A stretch of 64,000 bases of DNA, from contig NC_072456.1 of NCBI RefSeq assembly GCF_027596085.1, positions 16,196,744-16,260,743 on the forward strand, given 5' to 3'. This document shows positions 26,081 to 37,900 of the stretch, piece by piece. Under the pieces are notes generated by a model that worked only from the letters and a program-made list of their open reading frames with translations, made no database searches and was not told the DNA's origin. Position 1 is the first letter of the stretch. Every line of letters starts with the position of its first letter. The stretch is from Anoplopoma fimbria. Lineage: Eukaryota; Chordata; Actinopteri; Perciformes; Anoplopomatidae. A program made the translations under genes and the position numbers.

Positions 26081-26086
26081 TTTATT
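26081..26086 (-). terminator. rubcn: rubcn distal poly(A) signal
   Basis: The minus strand reads AATAAA. It is the first well-placed signal past which gene C's flank begins, and gives a 3' untranslated region of about 2.7 kb. Confidence 0.5.
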
Positions 26087-28780
26087 GTCAACAAACTTAC
26101 AGAACAAAGTCAAATTAACACAAATAATAATTATAATAACAATCATAAACGTTATTAATAATAGACTCTTTAATCAGTAGTGCACGTTAAACCTTTGAAC
26201 ACCTCCGTGTTAAAAGGCAGTTCAAGGACAAACCATCTGCTGAGTTGAGGAGGCTTTTCAGTGGAGTCGAGCGGTCACTTCATTGAAAGTTCAGTATTTC
26301 CTTTAGAAAGGAGCCTGAAGACACGGGTGCAGTTTATTTCTTAAATTCTTGTCTGTGGGGGCTTAGGGACATGAATATCACATGTATTGCTTTAAGTAGG
26401 TTCTCATGAGATCGTGTTGACCTTGTGAGGGATTGTACACATAAAGCAAGGCCTGTTGAGGACGGTGTGCACTCTGGAGACTAATCCATTAAGAGGTCGG
26501 TACACATTCAATTGTAGGACTGAAATCAGAGGTAAAGCGTTGTCAGTGGGTTGCATATTTGTTTTCCCACAATTTTCTTCCTCTGATTAACCATCACATG
26601 AACTTCATATATTCATTTTTCCTGACGTACTCTGGTTAATCTAACTCACTACAGAGCCACTAAGCAGAACACTTAGATTAATAGAAGCAAGTCCAGATAA
26701 GTTGTAACAGGTGAAAAGTCTATAAAATATATACTACATGTGCGATTCCAAACTTAAGGGGTCCCAAAATAAGTATGACGGGTCACTGGATTGAGGAAAT
26801 GACGAAAATAATCAAAAAGATTGTTTAGTAAAGTTTGACATTTTTTGACGCTTTTCACCTATGAAATACTAGAATACTACTTTACCTTATGGGGTCTCTA
26901 GATATCATTCAAATAAAACAATCTGAGAAAGAAAACATGCTGTTTGGTTCAACAGCTGTGTCAAATAGTGATCTTTAGCAGTGCTGGCAGGCATGTTTTT
27001 TTATAAACAAGGCTATAGCTGGTTCCCTCTGTTTCCAGCCTTTATGCTTAGCTAAGGTGAGGTGAGCTAATAAGCTGCTGGTCACAGCTACATATTTACC
27101 TGACAATTTTTACAAAACTTAAATATATTCTTTTATGGGACAATAAGGTTGGGAACCACTGTACCAGACTAAGATCTGTTGGAGGAAAGACCCAATTAAA
27201 TATGAAGAATTTCAGTCCAAGAGATGATTAATGCATTTTAAAAACGATGTATGAATGTTTTCTCTTAAATTGTGTCTCTTATTGTGGACTGAACCCTCTT
27301 CACAATGTAATGCATTCAAGGTTCATGTTCTTAAAACGAACATCACCTAAAGAGTGACGTCCTAAACCGCCCCCCCAACAACAACAACAACAACAACAAC
27401 AGACAGACAGACAGACAAACAGACGAATCAGTGCAATTAACTGGACTCTATTATTCCAAAGCCGGCGACGTTAGAAACAAGTGCTGATTAGGCTGGTGCA
27501 AACCTTTTGTGCATGACTGCATGTACAGCAGGTAGACATGTGTGCGCACACACACTCACACTCACACCTTTTTCTTATAACCTCACTCACTCACTCACCT
27601 CACTCACTCAAAGCAGCACAAAAATGGAGCATTTGCAGTTTCATATATTTGCAACACTGACAGAAACTCTGAAGTCCAGTCCTTTATAAACTCAACTTTC
27701 CAATGTAACTCCACTAGCCCTTCCAGTCTTAGTTCATTGGTCCCAGAGGCACATAAGCGCTGCTAAAGAGCTCAAAACGGGACAGTAGGAGTGGGGGAAA
27801 CAAAGGATTAGTACCTTCAATATTTTCAAACTAAAATAAAAACTTCAATATAAAAAAGGGCAGGATTGCTCAAATACAGTGTCTGCACTGAAAAAATCAG
27901 TCAAAACATAAAAGAGATCTTAATTTTTTACTTGCTATTTGATTTAAGATATTTGCAAGATACATCCTGCCATGATCACAAAAACAAACTTCAGCTAAGC
28001 CAGTAGCCATTAAAATTACCAAAATTTAAGCTGTTGCCAAAAGCTGCAATTGAAGGCAGGAGGAATATCAAACCTGGGTACAATAGTCTAGCAAATGCTT
28101 GTTTTTTCCGATCTAGTTCAATCCCAAATATATTAGCTTTACACCAAAACGTTTAGTGAATCTCAGGTCCTTTTCACACATTTAACTGCAACATGGTCAG
28201 CATAAATTGTCTTGTAAGTCAGAGGGTTTTGTTATTTACACTTTTGTCACAAAACAACTTTTTCTTTTTTTTTATACTGCCAATAGGAGTCTCCAAAGCC
28301 AGACATGTTCAAGTCCTATACTTTTATTTATTACGTGCAAGGAAACGTGTTTAAATATCTTCTTTTTTTGAGCCAATCTCAGGTTTAAGAAAAAGAGTAT
28401 TTTTAAAGAAATCCTGCTAAAAAAAATTGGGAAGCCTGATGTCTCTTTAAAAGTCACAACATTTTCATGGAAAAATCAACTCCTTTTCAAAAATTACGCT
28501 GACACAAAAACTAACCCTACTCACAGAGTAGAGTGCATGTGTGAAAGGGGACTAGCTTACACTAAATGTAACTGGAAATCAACAGTAGCCAACTCAACAC
28601 AACTGATGTACCGATGTAGTAAAACCTGCACATCTGGCAATCTCTTGAGCTTAAAACATTAGTTTGCAGTTTTGTCACCCAGGTGTGTGAGGACTGGAAC
28701 AGAAAGAAAGGTGGTCAGTCACTACAATCATGGTCGCATTGTGCTCTTCTTTTGTCTCAGAGTGTCTTCTGTTACCGGCA
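26087..28780 (-). other. rubcn: rubcn 3' untranslated region
   Basis: This is non-coding sequence downstream of the rubcn TAG. It holds a short AAC-type microsatellite (about 27377-27402), GACA repeats just after it, and a short CA/CTCA tract near 27548-27610. Extent is inferred from the poly(A) signal at 26081. Confidence 0.5.
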
Positions 28781-28917
28781 CTAGGGCCCACCTCCCTCGT
28801 CCTCTCGTTCCTCCATGTTTTTCCGCGCCATCCTCTCTCTCCGCTCTGCCAGCCGCTGACATCGAGGGCAGTCTTTGCCCGTCCGGAAACAGCTGCGATG
28901 GTAACACGCATGGCACT
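28781..28917 (-). CDS. rubcn: rubcn canonical last coding exon
   Basis: The acceptor (tttacag) is followed by codons for [10 protein letters not shown], then DCPRC, then an Arg/Glu-rich tail and TAG. Joined to the exon ending at 31804, the split codon makes Glu, giving CQRCE-ECHACYH. This matches the human protein's arrangement and completes the last zinc sites of the Rubicon homology domain. Confidence 0.93.
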
Positions 28918-31900
28918 CTGTAAAGGGGGAGAACGTCACAAAAAAACAGAAGTCAGAGAACGCTTTTCCCAGGGAGGAGCTTCATCTGCTAATCCAAACA
29001 AAGCTGCAGTGTTAATGTTAACCAGTTAAACCAGTTTGCTGACAATGAGATGTGATGCATCAACAGAACAGCCAATCCAAATCAGACTTGTTGGAGGCAG
29101 GGTGAGGAGGGGAGTATAAAAGACGCAGAGGTAAGAGGCAGAGCGGCAGAAGGGAGGAGGAAACAAGCATGTGAGCTGGCTGAAATCCGTGGAGACTAAC
29201 GCCACACCCTGAACCTGTTCAGACACATCCCATTACTCCAAAATAGGCCACCAGAGTGCTTTAAAACTCTTCACTGTCTTAACAAATGCTTCAACTGACA
29301 TTGATTTTTGTCTCTTAGTTTGCAAATCAAAAAATGGAATGAAAGATAAAATAAAATGAAAGGCAACTCAACTTAAAAAGATGGCGTTTATTCAATGTTC
29401 ACATGAAGATGAAGCTTAAATAAAAGCGACTAAAAGAATAAATTACACATTCATTCTGAGACATGTTGCCACCTCACAATAAAGACACACTCTTCCTTCA
29501 ACAAAACTCTAAATAATAACATTTAACATGCTTTACAAACAACAGGCAGTGTTTCCTCTAACCTGGTGGAAGAGTCTACACTGAAATGAAACACTAGCTC
29601 TGCTGATTCCACACAGAGAGATGAACGTATCAGTGAAATCAGCTGAAGTAGTGTTTTACTGGGATGGAAACACGACTCCTCCACTGGCTCAGGGGGAACA
29701 TGTGTAACAGACCGAACTAGATTTCTTGACCAAAACGAACTGAAATGTAAACGTTTACGAGTGATACACCACTTCGGTAACATTTGCCATCCCTTTGGCC
29801 GAGACGAAAGCAGCCCAGAGCTCACAGCCAAAGACGGGAAAACTAAACCATGACTGACGACAGCTTCAGTATCAACCATCAGGCATTACACACAAACATT
29901 TCTGGACTTGAATCCAAAGATATCCACCACCAAATAGCTGCCAAAGCAGAACCAAAGCCAAGAAATACCAACACCACTGTAGTGCAAAGAACTTATAGCA
30001 AAATGAAAACAGGACAGAACAAGAATAAGTGTGCAAAATATGTCCAACCACAAGACAGCTGATAGGTGACGAAAAGACAGTATCAACAGAGAGGCAGACA
30101 TATAGGACATCTGATTATTAGAGTTCAATATTCCTATACTAAAATACCGATATAAGTAGTACTTAAAAGGAATAGTCGGACATTTTGGAAAAGCATTTGG
30201 GAAATATGCGGATTCACTTTTTTTTTGCAGAGAGCAAGACGAGAAGAACACTTTCACTCTCATATCTGTCTTCTAAATACGAAGCTGCAGCCACCGCACC
30301 GAGCAAAGAAATAGTGCAGAGAACATTTTTATACTTTTCATCTTGCAAGGGTAATAACAACAATATGTAACATGTTAGTCAGTGAACAAAACAACTCAAG
30401 TAGTTGTGCAGCCTTACAAGAAAGTACTTCAAATCTACAGACTATAAACGCAGCCAAAAACATGTGAAACAAGAGTTGACTTGAAATGATTAGACGAGTT
30501 AACTAATCCTGACGCCCTCAGTTGACTGTTATCTAGCAGTCACTAATATCTGGACAAAAACAACCCACAGTTTTATCCAGTAGATTCATCAAATAAGAAC
30601 CGTTATACATTTATTTAGTGTTCTGTGACTTTCCTTTGCAGTTTGAACAATTGTATCTCTTAGCTTTATATTGCTCTTATTCTTGTCCTCCACCTCTCTC
30701 AGTACAATAATCTGCATCATTCATCTCTTCAATTTCTCCACTTGCTTTCTTGCTCTCTTTCCTGATCTTCCTGCCTCCCGTTTCTCTCATAGCTTTGCGA
30801 GTTTTACGACTCCTCCAGTTAGTCTGGTTAAAGTCGGCTGGCTCTTGTTGGCCTTCCTCCTCAGCGTCCATCTCGCTTTTTGCATCACTCGCCTCATTTC
30901 CATCCTCCTCTCCTTTGCTCCTCCCTCTGGAGAAAACAGCTGACAGCCGATGAGGTTTTAACCATTTCATAAATGTAAATTTGTCCTCGTTTTCTGCGAC
31001 AGATATTTCTCCTTCAGCTGCTTCCGTTTGGCCTTTGTCTGAAATTTCATTATTCTCCTCGCCCTCCCTGCTGCCTTTCCCTTCGACCTCAGATCCTGTT
31101 TCTTTCTCCAAAGATCTCTGTTCAGACCCTTCCTCTTTCACTTCAGTTTTCCGTTCATCCTCTACCTCTCGTCTTGAGAAAGCCTTGGAAAGACTAGCTG
31201 AGCCTGATACCTGGCAAAGTCCTTTCCTCTGTTGTCCTACTTCATCCAGACTTTCCATGCTGCTGCATGTTTCGCTGTCACTGCCCCTTCTGTCTCCTTT
31301 TGAAATGTTCTTCTTTAGTCTATCAATGTGAAGAACCTTTAATAAGCTGACTTTTTTCCTGTTTGGTTGACCATCTCCCCTTTCCCTACTCTTTTCACTC
31401 TCTTTCTCTTTCTCTTCCTCTTCATCGCCTTTCATATCTTCCTCCCTATCTGACTCCGCCCCACCTGTCATCTCCTGCTCTTCCTCGCTACTTTTACTCC
31501 TGGAGAAAGCTTTCACCAATTTTCCAGGAGCGAATGCTTGAAATATCCCCCCTCTTCCCTTTCTCTCTCCTGCTGTGTCACCCTTTTCCTCTTGCACGCT
31601 ACTCTTCACCCCTTGATCCACACCTTGCTCTAAGCCTCCCTCCCCTCCCTCCCCTCCCTCCCCCTCTCTCCTGTCTTTGGACAGGGCCCTTGCCAGCCTA
31701 CGAGGTTTGGAGATCTTCCAGTCTCTCCAGGTAACTGGAATGGAGGGGCGGTTGGATGGGGCTCTGGAGCCGTCCAGGCCTGCCACCAGCAGAGAGGGCT
31801 CACCTTCGCAGCGCTGGCACTTGTTCAGCTGGAAGGGGAAGATGATGTCTTTGTCGTTGCTGCAGAACTCGCACACGAAGCCCTTTGCCTGACACAGCTG

Positions 31901-34900
31901 GGGTCGATCGAAGCAACCGGGACAGAAAGAGCAGACATTCGATTAAGCAGGGAATATTATTATTTGCCGATTTCGCTTGTGTGTTTTATCACTGAGATAA
32001 ATCAACTGGATTAACTCTCCGAATTAAAAGAGAAGTTACATGGTGATCTTACCACACAGCCAGCTACGTGCATGGTACCAATCTTAAGCAGCTCTTTCAT
32101 TCGGGGAGCCAGTTCCCCGTTACGCACAGCGGTGAGGTCACTGAGGGAGAATAGATGAAGGTCCTCTGTCAGGTGACCTGGCAGGCTGTCGAACTGGTCC
32201 AGCACCCTGAGGGACACACAGACACACACACACACACTGATGATGTCCGTCTTTGCACAGAGAATAATCATGTTTTGAAATGATTGTGAAACTAAAGAAA
32301 ATGTGCAGGCAGACAACTTACTCTTTAGCAAAGCGACACGTCTTGAATAGATTCTTCATGTGAAACAGTTGCACTCTCAAAACCTAAAACAAAAACAAAA
32401 TGGAAAACACATCATCTTGTTACTTAAACATCTTTGACAGAAACACAGAGCCATTCAGTTTAATACATGGTGGAAGGAACGGGAAGGCCAGGTCTAGTTT
32501 ACAATAACAGCATCTGTGCTGTCAAAGTGTTTAATAATTTGTGTGCCTGCCAGCTGACTGAGGTGGGGAAGCATCACATTTCTTCTCTCTCTATTTTCTA
32601 GTAGGTATAAGCTGCATTCTGTGCCATTTTATGTGTTAATGTATATCCTAGCTCTTTAAGACCAGGCCTGCCTAATCACACACATAAGAATGTGACTTCA
32701 GGATCACTAACTTACTGTTTGAAATCGAGGACATAAATTGCTTGATTCATTCTGATGTATTTAAAGCAGCAAATCCAGTCACAAGTTTGCTATTTTACAA
32801 TTAGGATACTTCATGTTCAGAGAACGATACATTTTGGGCCACAGTGTTCAGCTTTTTCTTTTTTAACAAAGCTGAAACTGGTTATAAATGGTGGCTTCCT
32901 ACTAGTTATTAGGGAAAAAGAAAACTAAATATAGAAAAATTCAGAAAAAACATCAGACAATTTGCCTAATGCCTAAATTCCCACGTCGCTGCTCCTGTGC
33001 TCACCCTGACTGCCTCCAGAGCTTTAATCTTCTTGTACAGGCCACTGTTGATGTCATTGGGGTTGAATAGCGGGTCTCCGGCGATCTTGCTCAGCAGGTC
33101 CCGGGCAAAGTTGCTGACATAGTATTTGCTGAAGTCCCACTTCCTCAGCACTCGGCCAGGAACCACCGCCTGGGCGTTCTCATGGCAGCACTGGCAGAAG
33201 TAACGGCCGAGGTATTCACAGTAACGCAGGCGCTTTATGTAATCTGAAATGTGGAGAGACACAAGTGAGTAGAGGTAAGAATATGGAATGATACTATGTC
33301 TGTGAACAAAAAGTAGAAGAATCTCTGCTTAGCATTTCTATATATAAAAGGGAACAGCTGATCACGTTAAAAAACAAGTATTAAAGATGCACTAACCCTA
33401 ACCCTAACAAGAACTGAAACTGTGAATATGAATAGATATTTAGTGTGATGATACCGTTTGTTTAATGGAAACATGTCCAAATGCATGTTAAAGCTTCCAT
33501 GCCTTGTTACATTTTCAAGGACAACAAGTATTTGGGTTTGCTGGACATACCTGGGTCGATGCGGGTACCACAGCCAGCGCAGCGGTAGTTTTGTTTAGCC
33601 ACAACTATCTTCCTCCTGACAGGGAAAGAAAATGTGTAAGTAATATAAATTCTGTAGAATAAAGAGCAAAGACAGTGGCCTTAACAGAAACGGCCAGAGT
33701 GTGTGGGTCATGAGAAGGATGACAGCAACAAATAAATGGCAGATTAAAACAGAAATGAATAAAAAAGGAACAAAAAGAAAGTGATAAGGACAGGTAAAAC
33801 CTGCTGTGGACTCACTTTGGGGCGGAATGAATGTTGAAGATGATCTGCGGTCGGGGCGGCGCCCACTCCAGGTTACCTCGGACCCGAATCCTCAGTTTGT
33901 AGATGTCTGCGTGTTCACCGTCATCAGGAGAGATCGGCAGAGAGTCTGGGATGGGCAGCAGCTATGAGTGAAAGCAAAGTATTTTATTTTTAATCATTAA
34001 TGCATGTTGATTGTCATGTGTGGGGAACTGCTATTCTGCTAAGTAATATATATATATAGGCAAGATGTGGCACCTTCTGTGGAGCGTCGTGTTCTGGGAC
34101 CAGCCAGTCGAGCTCCGAAGCTGCAGGAAGCTGCATGCCCTCAAATTGCCTGAGTAAACCCATGGCTACTGATTCAGCCGAGTTAGACTGGAGGAAGGAT
34201 GGAGAGCTGAAAATACACAAAGAAGGACAGAATATATTTCAAAAATGTAACAATTATTACGCATCAGATTTCAAGTTTGTTGCTTTATGACAGACATGAC
34301 ATAAAATTACCAGTAGAATCATATTAGAGTCTTAAACATTTTTTTAAACCAATTTGTTATTTTTTTTCTGTGATTAATTAAATCAACTTCAACAGTGTTC
34401 AATCAATAATTAAGATTGTGAAAATGATAATTCTGCATTATCAAGAGGAAGAAGGGAAATAGGAAGTAAGTAACTTACATTGACTCTGAGCTGAGAAAAG
34501 ACCTGCTGCTGGAGCTTACGCTACGCTTAATGTCTGCATCTGGAAGACAATAAGACAAAAGTTAAATAAAAGAGATTTGACCACTTAGGAGCAGTGTAAC
34601 AGTCACACGCGTATTTAGCCACCAAAATTGTAAGATTTGTAGAATTGGAAATAGCAGTTAGATGCTGGCTGAATTTGCCTGGGGAAACAAGCAAAAAGTA
34701 CCACGGTTGGCTGGTGGATGGTGTTCATTTCTCACCATGGCACTATTTACTACTGCTAAGCAATGTTTAGAAAATACATTTTTTTAGAGAGATGTGATTA
34801 GATACACAAAAATAAGATGCTGAAAAAAGTAAAAACATCTATCTATGATTAAATTCAAGCATGTTTAAAGGTAATTCAGCAGGAGGCATGCAGGAAAGGT

Positions 34901-37900
34901 AGAGAGATTCAAAGGTAGAGCATTGTTGCCATATTTTCTTGTAACAACCCCAAACAAAAAACACCTAAGCATAGACATTAAGCAGTAAGAGTTTGGAATA
35001 ACAAGAAAGTGCCTGCAAGGATTCTTGTGTGACTATAGAGTTTATTCAAATAAATCACTAGTTTGACTCTGAGCCCTTTATGCAAGATTTAACCAGTTTC
35101 AGCCTTTAAATATAAAATGTTTACAGTTTGAATACTGTAGCGTGATACTACAAGCAAAGGATGATTTTCAGCAGCAGCAAAAGGAAAAAAGCACATATGA
35201 GCAGACAGGGCATGGTGAGTGACCTTTAGTGATTTTGTGTCCAGAGGAGAGAGGTATAATTAACTGGAATATGTCATCACTCACATAAGGCAAGCATGTG
35301 CATAACATTCTTCTTTTGTTTAAGAGAAAATTGAACTGCGGTCCTGCTTTGGTTTAAGGTTTGACGAGTTCTCACTTAATCAAATATCAAGATAATTCTG
35401 ACCAATTTCATCAAAGTCAATACTGTGACAGTGCTGCTGCTTTCAGGGGATATTCACACACAAAAACATTTTAACCAAACAGGTAGAACTTGTTTTCTTG
35501 GAAATGTGTGGTTTTCTATTAACTACAGTTTGAAGACTTTTCAAAGGATGCATTAAATGATGCCGTATTTTCTTTAACAGTATTACCAATGTCTGTTTTC
35601 ATCTCATCAGTACGAAAATACAATCACACACAAGGATTCTGATTAGGTTTAAGGATTTTGGTTGTATTAGGGGTAAGATGTTTTGGTTAAGGGATGCAAT
35701 TTAGTATAAATGATTGCGATTTTTGGGATTGTTAGAAGCATTCAATGTTCATTTCACTCTAATACAAAAGAAATATGAAGCTCTCAATGCAGACCAGGAA
35801 AACTTTACATTGTTATCAATATCACAATTTACCGGTGTGAAAATCAGTTGAATGAGCCTTCACAAAATAAATAATTAACATTGGGCTGACTTCAAACAAC
35901 ATGGGGGAAGGATGTGAATGTGACAGAAATGATCACACCTCATATTTACCGGAATTGCATTGGAGCTAATGAATAATGTGATGGATGGATAGATGGATGA
36001 TTAAGTGAATAATCCCTATAGTTACAGATGCCAAAGAATGCGACTTGTAAACGCCCTCCTCTGCTCCCATGAGCCTCCCTTAACTGTTAACAGGTACAGG
36101 CACATTTGTCCACCAAAGCCCTGGAGCACTAAACAACAAGCACCAACTGAAACAGCCAAGCGCACTATTCAGCTAAGGTGAGCAGGCAGGTGGCTCGACT
36201 CCAAAATGAAAAACTTGCAGTAGTCTGTGCTCTGCTAAGAAAAAAAATTTTGGTAGGATAATGGAAAGCCATAGTAATCTTTTTTTTTTTCCCATCTAAA
36301 AACTCTGCAACTCATGTACAACAACAACAAAGTATAAAACTTCTTTATGATAGGGGTTAACCTGCCTGGTACAGAGTAAAATTGTTTTTAAAATTGGAGT
36401 TTACCTCCAACTTTCAAAATTAGACAAATTCGAACAACTGAAATCTGCTTTTGTTTAGTAAAAAGATTCTTTAGCCATAATGCCTTTGCAAAAACTGTTT
36501 AGTGCATTGGAGTACTTTTAGTTTTATGCAGGCTTGTACTGCATTACCTAAGTACATACAGTCATGCTGAACCAAAACTGAAAGCAATCAGTCCATGGAT
36601 TTACTAAAAAATAATAAATATCACTAAATCAGTATTCTGAAAAAAACATAGTTTTGATATTTTTTTAGGTCAATTAAGTGTCTTTAACTTTACTGAAGGT
36701 TGTGTTCACTAAAATATTTGAACAGATTAAATCACTATGATTAAACGAAGACAAAAAGATAAGATATAAACTGTAAATGGTTATGATTAAAATGCCATCA
36801 AGTTTAACCGGAAGGATTGAATTCTCAGTTTGGAGTGGAGCCATCAGCTTCCTCCTAGAGGAGCCCCCCCCCCCCCCAGTAAACTGTCTGTATTGTAGCT
36901 GTGGAGCCTCGCCCCACCATCCAGCAAGCAGATACCTGAGAAGAGGGAGGCGAGTGACAGGGAGAGGCCGTTCTGAGACACCGCCAGCAGGGACTGACCC
37001 TCACAGCCATCTGAGAGACAGAAACTAACACTCAGCACAACCGTCACCACAAGCACAAACATTTTTTTAAACACTCCACAGAGCTGCAGGTCAGTGTCAC
37101 AGACAAACATACGGAACACTGCACTAATACAGTAAGTGTGGAAGTCATGCAGTAACACAGCTCCCCCATACAGCAAACTTTTTATGCTCAAAACACAGTA
37201 CTGAGAGGTGCAGTTACACACAACCAGTCAAACAATACATAACGTACATGCACATGCGAAGTCCCACAACCCATGTTAACAGCATCAAAGCAATACGTGT
37301 TCGGATATTTCCAAATGTTAGTGATTAGTTTCTTGCGGTTACTAATTGACACACAAAACAGCAATTTAAATCTAATCAATTTATTCAGAGGAAAATGTTG
37401 AAGTGTCGTGAACACTGACTGGAATATACCAGAAGCTTTTCCTGACCAAACGCACCCTACCAAATGATCATGACCGTTTAAATCCGAGTTGTGGAGACTC
37501 ACATGACTGTAATGTTTGTATAAATAGTAACACTAAGAAAAAACATTTTACAGACTACCATTCTGTGACTTTTGTACTCTTCCATGTTTATGGTCCATGG
37601 TAAAAAGGTGACATGCTTGATTAGCAACATGAAGCAAGTGTGGTGACTAGGTTATGAATTATGACAATAACAGAAAATAAATCATCCATGCAGACAAAAG
37701 TTGAATTATTCAGAGTCTTAGAACATATTAAATACATTAAGAATAATTTTGCAAATTATAGAAAGGAATATTTTGGCAAAAGTTCAAATTTCTGATTACT
37801 CTTTACTGTTAATTGCATCATATGACTGTAGCTTGTTCATCATCAAGTAAAAAGATGCTAGCTGAACTGACAAACACAACAATGTGCATCATATGCCTGG

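Noticed and set aside
27377..27610. Short tandem tracts in the rubcn 3' untranslated region as a possible CRISPR-like array
   Set aside because: They are simple AAC, GACA and CA/CTCA microsatellites in a vertebrate genome, with no spacers.
30981..31734. Plus-strand frames rich in Ser, Leu and Pro opposite the rubcn intronic tail
   Set aside because: They mirror the Glu/Lys-rich minus-strand frame, are interrupted, and lack the motif structure of the minus strand.
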